Below are positions 1 to 8,971 of a stretch of 64,000 bases of DNA, one piece after another. The position numbers and the translations under genes were made by a program. Source of the stretch: Nocardioides oceani (GTDB lineage Bacteria > Actinomycetota > Actinomycetes > Propionibacteriales > Nocardioidaceae); the NCBI RefSeq assembly GCF_030412965.1, contig NZ_JAUHJQ010000001.1, positions 522,060 to 586,059 on the forward strand. The letters run 5' to 3'. The notes below the pieces were generated by a model. That model did not search any database and was not told the origin of the DNA. It worked only from the letters and a program-made list of their open reading frames with translations. Within the stretch, counting starts at the first letter, position 1. Each line of letters starts with the position of its first letter.

Positions 1-1013
1 GTTCGCGCGCCCGTCTCGTCCCGAGGGCCCCTGAAGTCGACCCGGTAGGTGCCGGGCTGCACGTCGACCACGAACGCACCGGGCCCCTGGGTGTCCCCGG
101 GGTACCGATTGCCCGTCGTCCCGCGGCCGACGACCTCGCCCGTCTCGGCGTCCCGGATCCGGACCGCCACCCCGTCCAACGAGGACCCGGTGGACTCGTC
201 CGACACCTGCCCGGCGACGCTGCCGTCGGCGCCGAGCATGCTGCGGGTGGCCAGCCGGACCTTTTCGCCCTCACCGATGACGTAGTCGTCGCGACGCGCT
301 GGGAAGTGCAGGTCCTTCAGCGCCCGCTCGTCGTCCGGCATGGTGGAGACGTCGAAGCGGTACTCACCGGCCGGGACGTAGAGGCGGTAGAAGCCGTGCT
401 GCGGGCCGCCCGCACGCACCGACGCGTACGTCAGGTCCTCTGCGACGACCGCGTAGAAGCCGGATGCCATCTTGCGCAGCGCGCGAACGCGGATCCCGTC
501 GAGCGGGGCACCGTCCGCGTCCGTGATGACGCCGCGGAACTGGGACGTGGCGTCGCCCGATCCGGCGCGAGGCACCTCGACCGACGTCACGACCTCAGAC
601 TCGTCGAGGCCGTCGAACTGCACCGTGCCGGGCGAGCCCGGCCCGGCGGGCTCCTCCTCCGTCCCGTCGAGGTAGGTGAGCCGGTAGCGGCCCGACGGCG
701 AGACCAGGCGCGCGGTGTACCAACCGGGCTCGGAGAGGACGTAGCGGAACGAACCCTCGCTCCCGACGACGTTCGCGTCATGGACGAAGTCCCACCGATC
801 CGGCCCTTCCGCCCATCGGAAGAGCTGCGGATGGACCTGGTCCATCCAGTTCGGTACCTCGTCAACGCCGATCAAGGTGATCGTGAGAGGCCGGCCGGGT
901 TCATCGACGGGAGCCGCGGCGCCTGCGGTGCCGACGACCGGCGCCAGACCCGAGAGCACCATCGAGACGACGGCGAGAAGGAACAGGACAGGACGACGTA
1001 CCAAGCCAGACAT
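1..1013 (-). CDS. Secreted protein with two CarboxypepD_reg-like beta-sandwich repeats (partial)
   Basis: An ATG at 1013 opens a frame with no stop down to base 3 (337 codons), so the C-terminus lies beyond the left edge. Residues 1-33 form a Sec signal peptide: arginines at 6-7, a hydrophobic core at about 9-24 and a small-residue cleavage region (TAGAA). Two mature segments, about 158-222 and 264-328, share the order G-x-V/I...PLDGI or SLDGV...x-x-x-GEYRFDV or GTYRVDF, typical of carboxypeptidase-regulatory-like beta-sandwich modules seen in surface or secreted proteins. No catalytic motif is visible. It lies downstream of tilS on the same strand, separated by about 186 bases. The role is unknown; adhesion or cell-surface structure is a guess. 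Confidence 0.8.
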   Translation of the reverse strand, partial: MSGLVRRPVLFLLAVVSMVLSGLAPVVGTAGAAAPVDEPGRPLTITLIGVDEVPNWMDQVHPQLFRWAEGPDRWDFVHDANVVGSEGSFRYVLSEPGWYTARLVSPSGRYRLTYLDGTEEEPAGPGSPGTVQFDGLDESEVVTSVEVPRAGSGDATSQFRGVITDADGAPLDGIRVRALRKMASGFYAVVAEDLTYASVRAGGPQHGFYRLYVPAGEYRFDVSTMPDDERALKDLHFPARRDDYVIGEGEKVRLATRSMLGADGSVAGQVSDESTGSSLDGVAVRIRDAETGEVVGRGTTGNRYPGDTQGPGAFVVDVQPGTYRVDFRGPRDETGAR

Positions 1014-1168
1014 GCGCACCCCAAGCGGTCCGGAGGACAAACAGTTGGGCGGAACGTAGGTCGGCGAGCGGGCCCCCGGCACCGGTCTCGGGCAGGAATG
1101 CCACCGGAATGACCCGTTTGGAAACGGAGACGGGAGCAGCCGGAGCCTGATGTGACTAGGGCCACCCT

Positions 1169-1184
1169 GGGGTGTGCTCACCCC
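1169..1184. terminator. Short hairpin after tilS
   Basis: A perfect 6-bp stem GGGGTG/CACCCC with a 4-base loop lies 15 bases past the tilS stop. There is no U-tract, so termination is only a suggestion. The rest of the 1014-1199 gap shows nothing else I can name. Confidence 0.3.
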
Positions 1185-1199
1185 GGCGGGTGGGACGGG

Positions 1200-2186
1200 T
1201 CAGGCGCGGGTGATGGCGACCCGACCGTCGACGCGGCGGGCGCGGAGGTGGCCCGGGAGGTCGACCCACTTCTGGCCGTGCCAGGAGGTGAGGAGCGCGT
1301 CGACGGCGAGGACGTGCTCATGGAACAGCTCGGAGGCGGGGGCGCCGGAGGCGAGGGCGGCCAGGCGGAGGACGCGGTGGCGGACGGCCGGGTGGTCGGC
1401 GAGGAGGCTGTCGACGGGGAGGGCGCCGTCGGGTGCGGCCAGCTCCGCGTGACGGGCCTCGGCGAGGTCGTCGAGGTGGTCGACGTCGTGGCGGACCTGG
1501 TCGGCGGTGCGGGCGAGGCTGGCGGCGACGCCGGGGCCGAGCTGCTCCTCGAGCACCGGGAGCACGGTGCGCCGGACGCGCACCCGGGCGTAGCCGGGGT
1601 CGGCGTTGTGGGGGTCGTCCCAGAAGGGGATGCCCTCGACCTGGCAGGCGGTGACGGTGTCGTCGCGGGTGACGTCGAGGAGCGGCCGGACGAACGGGCC
1701 GAACGAGCGCCGCATGCCGGCCAGCGAGCGGCCGCCGGAGCCGCGGGCCAGCCCCAGGAGGACGGTCTCGGCCTGGTCGTCGCGGGTGTGGCCGAGGAGC
1801 ACGGTGGCGGGACCGTCGGCGGTCGCGAAGTGCGCGGACACCTGCTCGAGGACGGCGTACCGGGCTCTCCGGGCGGCCGCCTCGACGCCGAGCCCGGCCG
1901 GGTCGACCTGGACCCGCGCGGAGAGCGTCTCGTCGGCGCCGAGCCCGGCCATCTGCTCGACGACGCGGGCCGTGTGGGCTGCCGAGTCGTCCTGCAGGCC
2001 GTGGTCGACCACCGCGCCGACGATGCGGAGCCTGGCCTTGCGGCCCTCGAAGACGGCGGCGGCGAGCAGCGCGAGGGAGTCCGGGCCGCCGGAGCACGCC
2101 ACGACGACGGGTACGCCGGGCGAGAGCGGCGCGAGGGCGGCGCGCACGCCGCGGCGTACCGCCGCGACGGAGGGGTGCAGGGACAT
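1200..2186 (-). CDS. tilS: tRNA(Ile)-lysidine synthase
   Basis: This cytoplasmic enzyme modifies the wobble C34 of the tRNA-Ile CAU anticodon to lysidine, using ATP and lysine, so that the tRNA reads AUA. The PP-loop signature SGGPDS is at residues 32-37, followed by VDHGLQ (61-66) and GHTRDDQAETV (133-143), all hallmarks of the TilS N-terminal ATPase. At 328 aa it is the short actinobacterial form. It lies 16 bases downstream of the DUF2342 protease gene, in line with dacB. In many actinobacteria hpt and ftsH follow tilS; here a secreted-protein gene follows instead. The ATG at 2186 lacks a strong ribosome-binding site, so translation may depend on the upstream gene. Confidence 0.95.
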   Translation of the reverse strand: MSLHPSVAAVRRGVRAALAPLSPGVPVVVACSGGPDSLALLAAAVFEGRKARLRIVGAVVDHGLQDDSAAHTARVVEQMAGLGADETLSARVQVDPAGLGVEAAARRARYAVLEQVSAHFATADGPATVLLGHTRDDQAETVLLGLARGSGGRSLAGMRRSFGPFVRPLLDVTRDDTVTACQVEGIPFWDDPHNADPGYARVRVRRTVLPVLEEQLGPGVAASLARTADQVRHDVDHLDDLAEARHAELAAPDGALPVDSLLADHPAVRHRVLRLAALASGAPASELFHEHVLAVDALLTSWHGQKWVDLPGHLRARRVDGRVAITRA

Positions 2187-2202
2187 CAGCGCGGCAAGAG
2201 CG

Positions 2203-3240
2203 TCACAGGACCCGCGACACCCACAGGTCGGGGTCGGCGACCTCTGCGCGCGTGGGGAGGTTCTCGGGCCGCTCCCAGACCGCGTTGAACTCCGCCATGC
2301 CGACCTTGTCGACGACGCCGCGGACGAAGCGGGCGCCGTCGCGGTACTGCGCCATCTTGGCGTCCAGCCCGAGGAGCCGGCGCAGGATCCGGTCGAGCGT
2401 GCCGACGCCCTTGCGACGCTCGTCGAAGCTGGCGCGGATCTTCGCGACGCTCGGGATGACGGTGGGCCCGACGCCGTCCATGACCACGTCGGCGTGCCCC
2501 TCGAGCAGCGACATCACGGCGGTGACCCGGTCGAGGATCTCCTTCTGCTCCGGCGAGCCGACGATGTCGAGCAGGCTGCCGGCGCCGGCCCCCTGCTTGA
2601 ACGCGTCGACGGCCCGCTTCAGCCCGTCGTCGAGCAGGGCCGTGGGCTCCATGGTCGACGCGAGCGCCTCGACCTGCGCGAACAGGTGATCGCGCATCCA
2701 CGGCACCGCCGTGAACTGCACGCGGTGGGTCTCCTCGTGGAGGCACACCCAGAGCCGGAAGTCCGTGGGGTCGGCGCCGAGCTCGCGCTCGACGTGGACG
2801 ATGTTGGGCGCGACGAGCAGGAGCCTGCCGTGGGGGTCGTGGAAGGGGTCGAACTGGCCGAGCACCTTGCCGGCCAGGAACCCCAGCAGCCCGCCGACCT
2901 CCGCGCCGGTGATCTTCGAGCCGATCGCCTGGGAGAGCGCGCCGGGCGGCTTCTTCTCGGTCAGCTTGTCGACGACCGGGCCGAGCACGGTCTGGAACGC
3001 GTCGGCGTTGGCCTGGACCCAGCCGGCGCGGTCGACGACCAGCACGGGGGCGGTGCGCTCCTCGGCCACGAGGCCGGTGAACTCCCGGACCAGGCCGGTC
3101 GAGCGGTCGGCGTCCGCGCGCAGCTCGGCGACGGCGGCCGCTGCCTCGTCCCGGCTGACGACCGGTCCCTCGCCCGCGATGCGGGTGCCCAGGGAGACCG
3201 CCAGGCCCCAGTCGACCATGGCGTCCACGCGATCGCTCAT
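2203..3240 (-). CDS. Zincin-like metallopeptidase, DUF2342 (zincin_2) family
   Basis: Predicted zinc-dependent metalloprotease of 345 aa, cytosolic as judged by the absence of a signal peptide. The HEETH motif at residues 168-172 matches HExxH, and an acidic EGHAD segment near 248 is a likely third zinc ligand. Proteins of this family are found almost only in actinobacteria and are often annotated as coenzyme F420-associated, but the substrate is not established. The gene sits between dacB and tilS, 9 bases from dacB and 16 from tilS, an arrangement common in actinobacteria, so the three are probably co-transcribed. The start is ATG at 3240. Confidence 0.88.
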   Translation of the reverse strand: MSDRVDAMVDWGLAVSLGTRIAGEGPVVSRDEAAAAVAELRADADRSTGLVREFTGLVAEERTAPVLVVDRAGWVQANADAFQTVLGPVVDKLTEKKPPGALSQAIGSKITGAEVGGLLGFLAGKVLGQFDPFHDPHGRLLLVAPNIVHVERELGADPTDFRLWVCLHEETHRVQFTAVPWMRDHLFAQVEALASTMEPTALLDDGLKRAVDAFKQGAGAGSLLDIVGSPEQKEILDRVTAVMSLLEGHADVVMDGVGPTVIPSVAKIRASFDERRKGVGTLDRILRRLLGLDAKMAQYRDGARFVRGVVDKVGMAEFNAVWERPENLPTRAEVADPDLWVSRVL

Positions 3241-3249
3241 GGACCGAAA

Positions 3250-4689
3250 CTATCCGCAGCGGCAAGCGCCGAGCGCGGCGGCGGCGGCGTCCATGGCGTC
3301 GCGCGCCTCGATCGTGTCCTCGACGCGGACCCGGTCGGCGAACATCGCGAAGACCATCGTCCGGCCCGTGCGGTCCACCGCGAGCCCGGCCAGGGAGGTG
3401 ACGCCGGTCAGCGTGCCGGTCTTGGCGCGGACCCGCCCGCGGCCTTCGGGAGCGCCGGTGCCGAACCGGTCGGTGAGCGAGCCGGTGAACCCCGCGACCG
3501 GCAGGCCGGTGAGGACGGCGCGCAGCTCGGGCCGCTCGTCGGAGGCGGCGAGACGGATGACGTCGAGCAGCGCCGCCGGCTCCATCCGGTTCTGGCGCGA
3601 CAGCCCACTGCCGTCCCACAGCCGCGTGCGGCCCAGGTCGACGCCGGCCTCGTCGAGCAGGCGTACGACGCCGCGCCGGCCGGCTTCGGAGGACCCCTCG
3701 CCCTCGGCGGCCAGGCCCACGTGGCGCAGCAGCACCTCGGCGGCCTCGTTGTCGCTGAGCTGCAGCACGTGCTCGACGACCTGGCCGAGCTGCGCGCCGG
3801 CCACCGCGGCCAGCTCGGCGGCGTCCTCGGCGGCGACCCGCTCCCGGGGGATGCCGACGACGCGGATGCCGCGACGGGAGAGCTCGCCGGCGAAGACCGT
3901 GGCGGCGGTGAGGGCCGGGTCCTCGACCCGCCCGAACCCCTCCGCCGGCCGGCCCTCGTCGACCCACAGCGCGGTGATCGGCGAGACCACCCCGTCCGGC
4001 ACGTAGTCCGCCCGCCACCGCGGGTTGGCCGCGGGGCCGGTGAACAGCGAGGTGTCGTAGCCGACCCGCACCCGCGTCCGGCCCTCCGCGGCCAGCGCGT
4101 CCGCGGTCTCGCGCGCCAGCGTGGTGACGTCGGCCCGCGCGGGCCATGCCGGCTCCTCGCGCGGGCTGGCCGGCTCGCTCGCCAGGAGCGGGTCGCCGCC
4201 GCCGACCAGGACGATCCCCCGCGGCCCGTCGTCGACGACCCGCGTGCGGAAGGTGGTGTCGGGCGCCATCGCCAGCAGCGCGGCCACCGCGGTGACGACC
4301 TTGGTGGTGGACGCGGGCACCGCGAGCGGGCTGCCCGTGCCGGTCCGCACGAGCACCCCGGCCCCGTCGAGCGCGCCGACCGCTGCCAGCACGTGGCGCC
4401 CGAGGTCCTCGTCGCGCAGCCGCGGGGCGATCGCGCGCCGGACCGTGTCGACCCCCAGCGGTCCCCCGGCCGGCTCGTCGGCGACCGTGGGCGGCTCGAC
4501 GACGGCGGGCAGGGTGAGCTCGTCCGGGGGCGCGATGGCGGCCGGGTCCGCGGGCCGGCCCGGCGCCAGCCAACGGTCGAGGACGTCGTACCGCCACGCC
4601 CCGGCGGCCGCGAGCGCGAGGCAGACCAGGGCCACCAACGGGAGGAGGCGCGCACGCCGACGACCGTGGCGTACGTCACGTCGCGCCAC
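3250..4689 (-). CDS. dacB: D-alanyl-D-alanine carboxypeptidase/endopeptidase (PBP4, S13)
   Basis: Exported penicillin-binding protein that trims or cleaves peptidoglycan peptides. The three active-site motifs are in order: STTK at 127-130, SDN at 312-314 and KTG at 423-425, with the large insertion between the first two that marks the S13/DacB family. A membrane anchor or uncleaved signal covers about residues 15-32. I chose GTG at 4689 (479 aa) because GGAGGGAGG lies just upstream; a longer frame to 4734 has no such site. The gene is divergent from ppa, with about 104 bases between the two starts, and leads the dacB-protease-tilS group. Confidence 0.93.
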   Translation of the reverse strand: MARRDVRHGRRRARLLPLVALVCLALAAAGAWRYDVLDRWLAPGRPADPAAIAPPDELTLPAVVEPPTVADEPAGGPLGVDTVRRAIAPRLRDEDLGRHVLAAVGALDGAGVLVRTGTGSPLAVPASTTKVVTAVAALLAMAPDTTFRTRVVDDGPRGIVLVGGGDPLLASEPASPREEPAWPARADVTTLARETADALAAEGRTRVRVGYDTSLFTGPAANPRWRADYVPDGVVSPITALWVDEGRPAEGFGRVEDPALTAATVFAGELSRRGIRVVGIPRERVAAEDAAELAAVAGAQLGQVVEHVLQLSDNEAAEVLLRHVGLAAEGEGSSEAGRRGVVRLLDEAGVDLGRTRLWDGSGLSRQNRMEPAALLDVIRLAASDERPELRAVLTGLPVAGFTGSLTDRFGTGAPEGRGRVRAKTGTLTGVTSLAGLAVDRTGRTMVFAMFADRVRVEDTIEARDAMDAAAAALGACRCG

Positions 4690-4793
4690 GTTTCCTCCCT
4701 CCGGATGAGCGTCCCGGCCCATTCTGCGGGACACTGTGCTCCTGGCCCGTCCCGGGCCGTCCCGAACGCCCCCGGAGCCAGCGGAGGAAACAC

Positions 4794-5288
4794 GTGCTCG
4801 AGTTCGACGTCCTGGTCGAGATCCCGAAGGGTCAGCGCAACAAGTACGAGGTCGACCACGAGTCCGGGCGCATCCGCCTGGACCGGACCCTGTTCACCTC
4901 GACGCAGTACCCGGCCGACTACGGCTACATCGAGGAGACCCTCGGCATGGACGGCGACCCGCTCGACGCGCTGGTCATCCTCCAGGAGCCGACCTTCCCG
5001 GGTTGCCTGATCAAGTGCCGCGCGATCGGCATGTTCCGCATGACCGACGAGGCCGGCGGCGACGACAAGGTCCTCTGCGTCCCGTCGACCGACCCGCGCC
5101 TGGAGCACCTGCGCGACATCAGCCACGTCTCGAAGTTCGACCGCCTCGAGATCCAGCACTTCTTCGAGGTCTACAAGGACCTCGAGCCCGGCAAGTCCGT
5201 CGAGGGCGCCGAGTGGGTCGGCCGCGCCGAGGCCGAGGCCGAGGTCCACGCCTCGTTCGACCGGTTCAAGGAGAACGGCGGCCACTGA
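4794..5288 (+). CDS. ppa: Inorganic pyrophosphatase (family I)
   Basis: Soluble, Mg-dependent enzyme that hydrolyses pyrophosphate and so pulls biosynthetic reactions forward. The family signature DGDPLD is at residues 53-58, preceded by the conserved ADYGYIEET segment (41-49). Length 164 aa is normal for bacterial family I enzymes. The GTG start at 4794 is preceded by GGAGGAAACAC, a good ribosome-binding site. It is transcribed away from dacB and ends at a strong hairpin terminator shared with the convergent acyl-CoA oxidase-type gene. Confidence 0.97.
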   Translation: MLEFDVLVEIPKGQRNKYEVDHESGRIRLDRTLFTSTQYPADYGYIEETLGMDGDPLDALVILQEPTFPGCLIKCRAIGMFRMTDEAGGDDKVLCVPSTDPRLEHLRDISHVSKFDRLEIQHFFEVYKDLEPGKSVEGAEWVGRAEAEAEVHASFDRFKENGGH

Positions 5289-5313
5289 GCCGCCGCACCC
5301 CGCGACGTACGAC

Positions 5314-5347
5314 GAGCGCCCGGTCCCCGCGAGGGGACCGGGCGCTC
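5314..5347. terminator. Bidirectional hairpin between ppa and the acyl-CoA oxidase-type gene
   Basis: Perfect 15-bp stem (GAGCGCCCGGTCCCC and its complement) with a GCGA tetraloop, centred between two convergent stop codons (5288 and 5371). No U-tract follows, as is common for high-GC actinobacterial terminators. Confidence 0.85.
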
Positions 5348-5370
5348 GCGCGTCGGCAGGGCGTACGCCG

Positions 5371-7416
5371 TCAGGCCGGCGGCCACTCGAGCAGGTCCGG
5401 CGAGCGCAGCATCTCCCGCGGGACCGCGAACGCCTCGACCAGCTCGTCGGCGATCGGGCGGATCTTGCGGCACAGGCTGCCGATCTCGCGGCTGATCGCC
5501 TTGGAGCGGGCGACCGAGAGCCGGCCGTGCTCCATGAACCAGGCGCGGTCGGCCTCGATCGCGCTGAGCGCGTAGAGGTCGCAGAGCAGGTTGAGGGCGA
5601 CCTTCTGGTCGCCGTCGGGCAGGGCCGCGGTCTTGGCGGTGAAGGCCTCGAGCACGAGCCGCTCGACGTGGGCGCGGCCGGCGGCGATCACGTGGTCCTG
5701 CACGCGGGAGAACACCTCGCCGGGGTTCATCCCGCGGTCGATGCCGCGCTTGAGCCGCCGGGCGACGCCGGAGACGACGTGCTCCTCGCGGAAGCGGAAC
5801 ATCGCCAGCTGGTAGTCCGGGTCGAGCAGGCCGGCCTCCTGGTCCCACTCGTCGCCGCCGGGCAGCACGTCGCGGATCCGCTCGAGCAGCTTGTTGACCG
5901 CCGTCCGCTCGATGACCGTCTCGACCGCGAGACCGGTCACGAAGCGGACCATGCCGAGCTGGTCCATGTCGCTGAACTCGCTGGCGTAGTCGGTCAGCAG
6001 GCCCTTGGCGACCAGCTGCAGCAGGACGGTGTTGTCGCCCTCGAAGGTGGTGAAGACGTCGGTGTCGGCCTTGAGCGCGGCGAACCGGTTGACCGAGAGG
6101 TAGCCGGCGCCGCCGCAGGCCTCGCGGCACTCCTGGATGGTGCGGGTGGCGTGCCAGGTGCCCAGCGCCTTGGTGCCGGCCGCGCGGGCCTCGAGCTCGC
6201 GCTGGGTGTGCTCGTCCTCGACGACGCCTGAGAGCACGTCGTGCAGCTGGGAGGCGAGCTCCTCCTGGGCGAAGTGCAGCGCGTAGGTGCGGGCGAGCAG
6301 CGGCAGCAGCCGACGCTGGTGCATGCCGTAGTCGAGGAGCAGCTCCTCGGTGTCCTCCTGGGTGGCCTCGAACTGGCGGCGGCGCAGGGCGTACTTCACC
6401 GCGAGCGTGAGGGCGACCTTGGAGGCGTTGATGCCGGCGCCGCCGACGCAGACCCGGCCCTGGATGAGGGTGCCGAGCATGGTGAAGAAGCGGCGGTTGG
6501 GGTTCTCGATGTCGCTCTCGTAGACCCCGGCGGGGGTGACGTCGGCGAACCGGTTGAGCAGGTTCTCCCGGGGGATGCGCACGCCATCGAACCAGATCCG
6601 GCCGTTGTCGACGCCGTTGAGGCCCATCTTGCGGCCGTCGTCCTCGATCCGGACGCCGTCGAGGACGTTGCCGTCCTCGTCGCGCACCGGCACGACGAAC
6701 GCGTGCACGCCGTGGGACTCCCCCGCGACCTCGAGCTGGGCGAAGACGACCGCGAGACGGGCGTGCTTCGCGGCGTTGCCGATGTAGTCCTTGCGGGCCG
6801 CCTCGTGGGTCGTGGTGACCACGAACTCCTGGGAGGCGACGTCGTACGTCGCGACGGTGCCGAGCGCCTGGACGTTCGACCCGTGGCCGGACTCGGTCAT
6901 CGCGAAGCAGCCCATCAGCTTCCCGGTGACGAGGTCCTCGAGGTAGGCGTCGTGGTGGTGCTTGCTGCCCAGCTGCAGGATGGCGCCGCCGAACAGACCG
7001 AACTGGACGCCGACCTTCACCAGCACCGACAGGTCGCCGTACGCCAGCGTCTCGAACGCCGCGATCGAGGCGCCGATGTCGCCGCCGCCGCCGTACTCCT
7101 CGGGGAAGCCCATGCCGGTCTGGCCGGTCGAGGCCATCTCGACGACGACGTCCTTGACCCGCTCGCGGAAGTCGTCGGTCGACATCGTCTCGGCGTCCTC
7201 GAGGATCGAGGAGTACTCCGCCAGGTTGGTGCGGACCAGGTTGCGGACCTCGGCGTACTTGCCGTCCAGCAGCCGGGTGAGCGCGGGGACGTCGACCTGC
7301 GGCTGGCGGTAGCCCGACTTGGACTCGACCTGCGCGTCGGTGTCGGTCTGCGGGGTGCCGCCGGGCTCGGCGGGGACGTCCTCGGCGGAGGACGGGGTCA
7401 CGGTGTCGGTCGCCAT
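5371..7416 (-). CDS. Acyl-CoA dehydrogenase/oxidase-family flavoprotein
   Basis: FAD enzyme predicted to desaturate acyl-CoA at the alpha-beta position. At 681 aa it is longer than ordinary acyl-CoA dehydrogenases (about 380 aa) and resembles acyl-CoA oxidases: TESGHGSN at 174-181 is the oxidase-type flavin motif. GGAGYLSVNRFA (435-446) then TFEGDN (457-462) places the likely catalytic Glu at 459. The C-terminal 200 residues form the extra helical domain of the oxidase fold. Whether the electron acceptor is oxygen or ETF cannot be read from sequence. The ATG at 7416 is preferred over an in-frame TTG nine bases upstream. It is a stand-alone gene convergent with ppa. Confidence 0.88.
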   Translation of the reverse strand: MATDTVTPSSAEDVPAEPGGTPQTDTDAQVESKSGYRQPQVDVPALTRLLDGKYAEVRNLVRTNLAEYSSILEDAETMSTDDFRERVKDVVVEMASTGQTGMGFPEEYGGGGDIGASIAAFETLAYGDLSVLVKVGVQFGLFGGAILQLGSKHHHDAYLEDLVTGKLMGCFAMTESGHGSNVQALGTVATYDVASQEFVVTTTHEAARKDYIGNAAKHARLAVVFAQLEVAGESHGVHAFVVPVRDEDGNVLDGVRIEDDGRKMGLNGVDNGRIWFDGVRIPRENLLNRFADVTPAGVYESDIENPNRRFFTMLGTLIQGRVCVGGAGINASKVALTLAVKYALRRRQFEATQEDTEELLLDYGMHQRRLLPLLARTYALHFAQEELASQLHDVLSGVVEDEHTQRELEARAAGTKALGTWHATRTIQECREACGGAGYLSVNRFAALKADTDVFTTFEGDNTVLLQLVAKGLLTDYASEFSDMDQLGMVRFVTGLAVETVIERTAVNKLLERIRDVLPGGDEWDQEAGLLDPDYQLAMFRFREEHVVSGVARRLKRGIDRGMNPGEVFSRVQDHVIAAGRAHVERLVLEAFTAKTAALPDGDQKVALNLLCDLYALSAIEADRAWFMEHGRLSVARSKAISREIGSLCRKIRPIADELVEAFAVPREMLRSPDLLEWPPA

Positions 7417-7491
7417 GACCCTCAAGTTACCCGCGGGGAGGATCGGCCAACCCGGGTGCGAGCGGTGTCACGGAGCGGTCTGGATCAGCCC

Positions 7492-8844
7492 TCAGGGCCG
7501 GGCGAACAGGTCGGGCGGCCAGGCCCACATCGACTCCTCGACGACCGGGCGGCCGGTGCGCGGGGCGTGGATGATCCGGCCGGCGCCGGTGTAGAGCGCG
7601 ACGTGGTAGATCGAGGACGGCCCGCCGTCGCTCCAGAAGACGAGGTCGCCGGGGCGCAGCTGGGCGGCGGTGATCGGCGTCGACTGCTCGTACTGCGCGA
7701 CCGAGTAGTGCGGCAGCGTCGTGCCGCCCTCCGCCCAGGCGCCGGACGTGAGCCCGGAGCAGTCCCACGCGGACGGCCCCGCGGCGCCCCACCGGTAGGG
7801 CTCGCCGAGCTGGGCGCGCGCGAACGTGATCGCCGCCTGGGCGCCGGCCGCCGCGGGGGCGGGCTGGGGTGCGGGTTCGGGGGTCGGGCTGGGGGTGGGC
7901 GTCGGGCTGGGGGTCGGGGTGGGGGTGGGCGTCGGGCTGGGGGTCGGGCTCGGCGTGGGGGTCGGGCTCGGCGTGGGGGCCGGGCTCGGGGTGGGGGTCG
8001 GGCTCGGGGTGGGGGTCGGGCTCGGCGTGGGAGCCGGCTCCTGGGCCGGCTCCTGGGCCTGCTCGGCCGCGGCCTGGGCGGCCGCCTCCCGGGCACGTCG
8101 CTCGAGCGCGGCCTGCCGCTGCGCGGCCAGCTCGGTGCTGATGCCCTGGAGGCGGGCCAGGTCGGCCACGAGCGCGTCCCGCTCCACGGCCACGGCCTGC
8201 GCCTCCCCCGCCGCCGACCCCGCCGCGGCCGACGCCGCGTCGCGCGCCGCTCGGGCCTCGGCGGCCGCCACCTGCGCGTCCTCCTGCGCCCGCGCGGCCT
8301 GGTCGCCCGCGACCTGCGCCAGCGTGACCGCCGCACGGAACTCGTCGTACCGGCCCTCGAGGGCGTCCGCGGCGTTCCGCACGGTCGCCGACCGCCCCAG
8401 GACGCCCTCGATCCCGCCGTCGGACGTGAGCGCCGTGAGCGCGTTGAGGCTGGGCGAGAGCTGGTACGACGCGGTGACGGCGCCGGCGTACGCCTCCCGC
8501 TGGCGCGTCAGGTCGGCCTCGGCGGCCGTCGCGCGCCGCTTCGCCCGGAGCACCTCGCGACGCGCCTCGGCAGCGCGCCAGCGGGCACCGTTCCAGGCCT
8601 CCGCGGCGCGGGCGGCGTCGATCGCCGCGCGGTCCAGCCGGTGCTGGGCCACGACCAGCCGGGCCCGGACGGTGGCCACGTCGCCCGCGCGGTCGGTGGC
8701 GGCGCGCTCGGCACTCCGGACCTCCCGCTGCGACGGAGCCCGGTCGCGGCCGTCGGCGAGCGCGACGCCGGCCGTCGCCGACAGACCGCCGGCGACGATC
8801 GAGAGGGCCAGGGCAGCCGTTCCGAGGGAGCGCACGCGCGGCAA
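7492..8844 (-). CDS. Secreted NlpC/P60 peptidoglycan endopeptidase with coiled coil and Pro-Thr-Ser linker
   Basis: Predicted cell-wall hydrolase that cuts D-Glu/DAP-type peptide stems. The signal peptide is at 1-31 ([10 protein letters not shown] core, ALA cleavage). Residues 40-265 are Ala/Arg/Glu-rich and likely a long coiled coil, as in RipA-type proteins. Residues 271-330 are a Pro-Thr-Ser repeat. The C-terminal NlpC/P60 domain has Cys362 (DCSGL), His414 (HVALY) and His426. The coiled coil may act as an autoinhibitory or docking arm, as known for RipA. The start is uncertain: TTG 8844 is used, but GTG 8835 gives almost the same protein. It is a single gene with no close partner. Confidence 0.9.
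   Translation of the reverse strand: MPRVRSLGTAALALSIVAGGLSATAGVALADGRDRAPSQREVRSAERAATDRAGDVATVRARLVVAQHRLDRAAIDAARAAEAWNGARWRAAEARREVLRAKRRATAAEADLTRQREAYAGAVTASYQLSPSLNALTALTSDGGIEGVLGRSATVRNAADALEGRYDEFRAAVTLAQVAGDQAARAQEDAQVAAAEARAARDAASAAAGSAAGEAQAVAVERDALVADLARLQGISTELAAQRQAALERRAREAAAQAAAEQAQEPAQEPAPTPSPTPTPSPTPTPSPAPTPSPTPTPSPTPSPTPTPTPTPSPTPTPSPTPEPAPQPAPAAAGAQAAITFARAQLGEPYRWGAAGPSAWDCSGLTSGAWAEGGTTLPHYSVAQYEQSTPITAAQLRPGDLVFWSDGGPSSIYHVALYTGAGRIIHAPRTGRPVVEESMWAWPPDLFARP
7855..8034 (-). repeat. Low-complexity (P-T-P-S)n coding repeat
   Basis: About 180 bases of near-tandem GGGGGTGGGGGTCGGGCT-like units encode the Pro/Thr/Ser linker (residues 271-330) of the NlpC/P60 protein. The run is prone to slippage, so linker length may vary between strains. 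It is in frame throughout. Confidence 0.9.
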
Positions 8845-8971
8845 CTTAGGTCACTTCAGTCACGTCCGCCACATCTGGAGCAGATTTCCGCGATCGACCG
8901 GCGTGTCGGCTTGCGGATCACACCGATGTAGTTCCAGGCCAGGTCCTCGGCGCCGTGCCGGCAAGCGAGGA

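Noticed and set aside
7855..8034. Regular GC-rich repeats as a regulatory or CRISPR-like array
   Set aside because: The run is in frame inside a gene and simply encodes a Pro-Thr-Ser linker.
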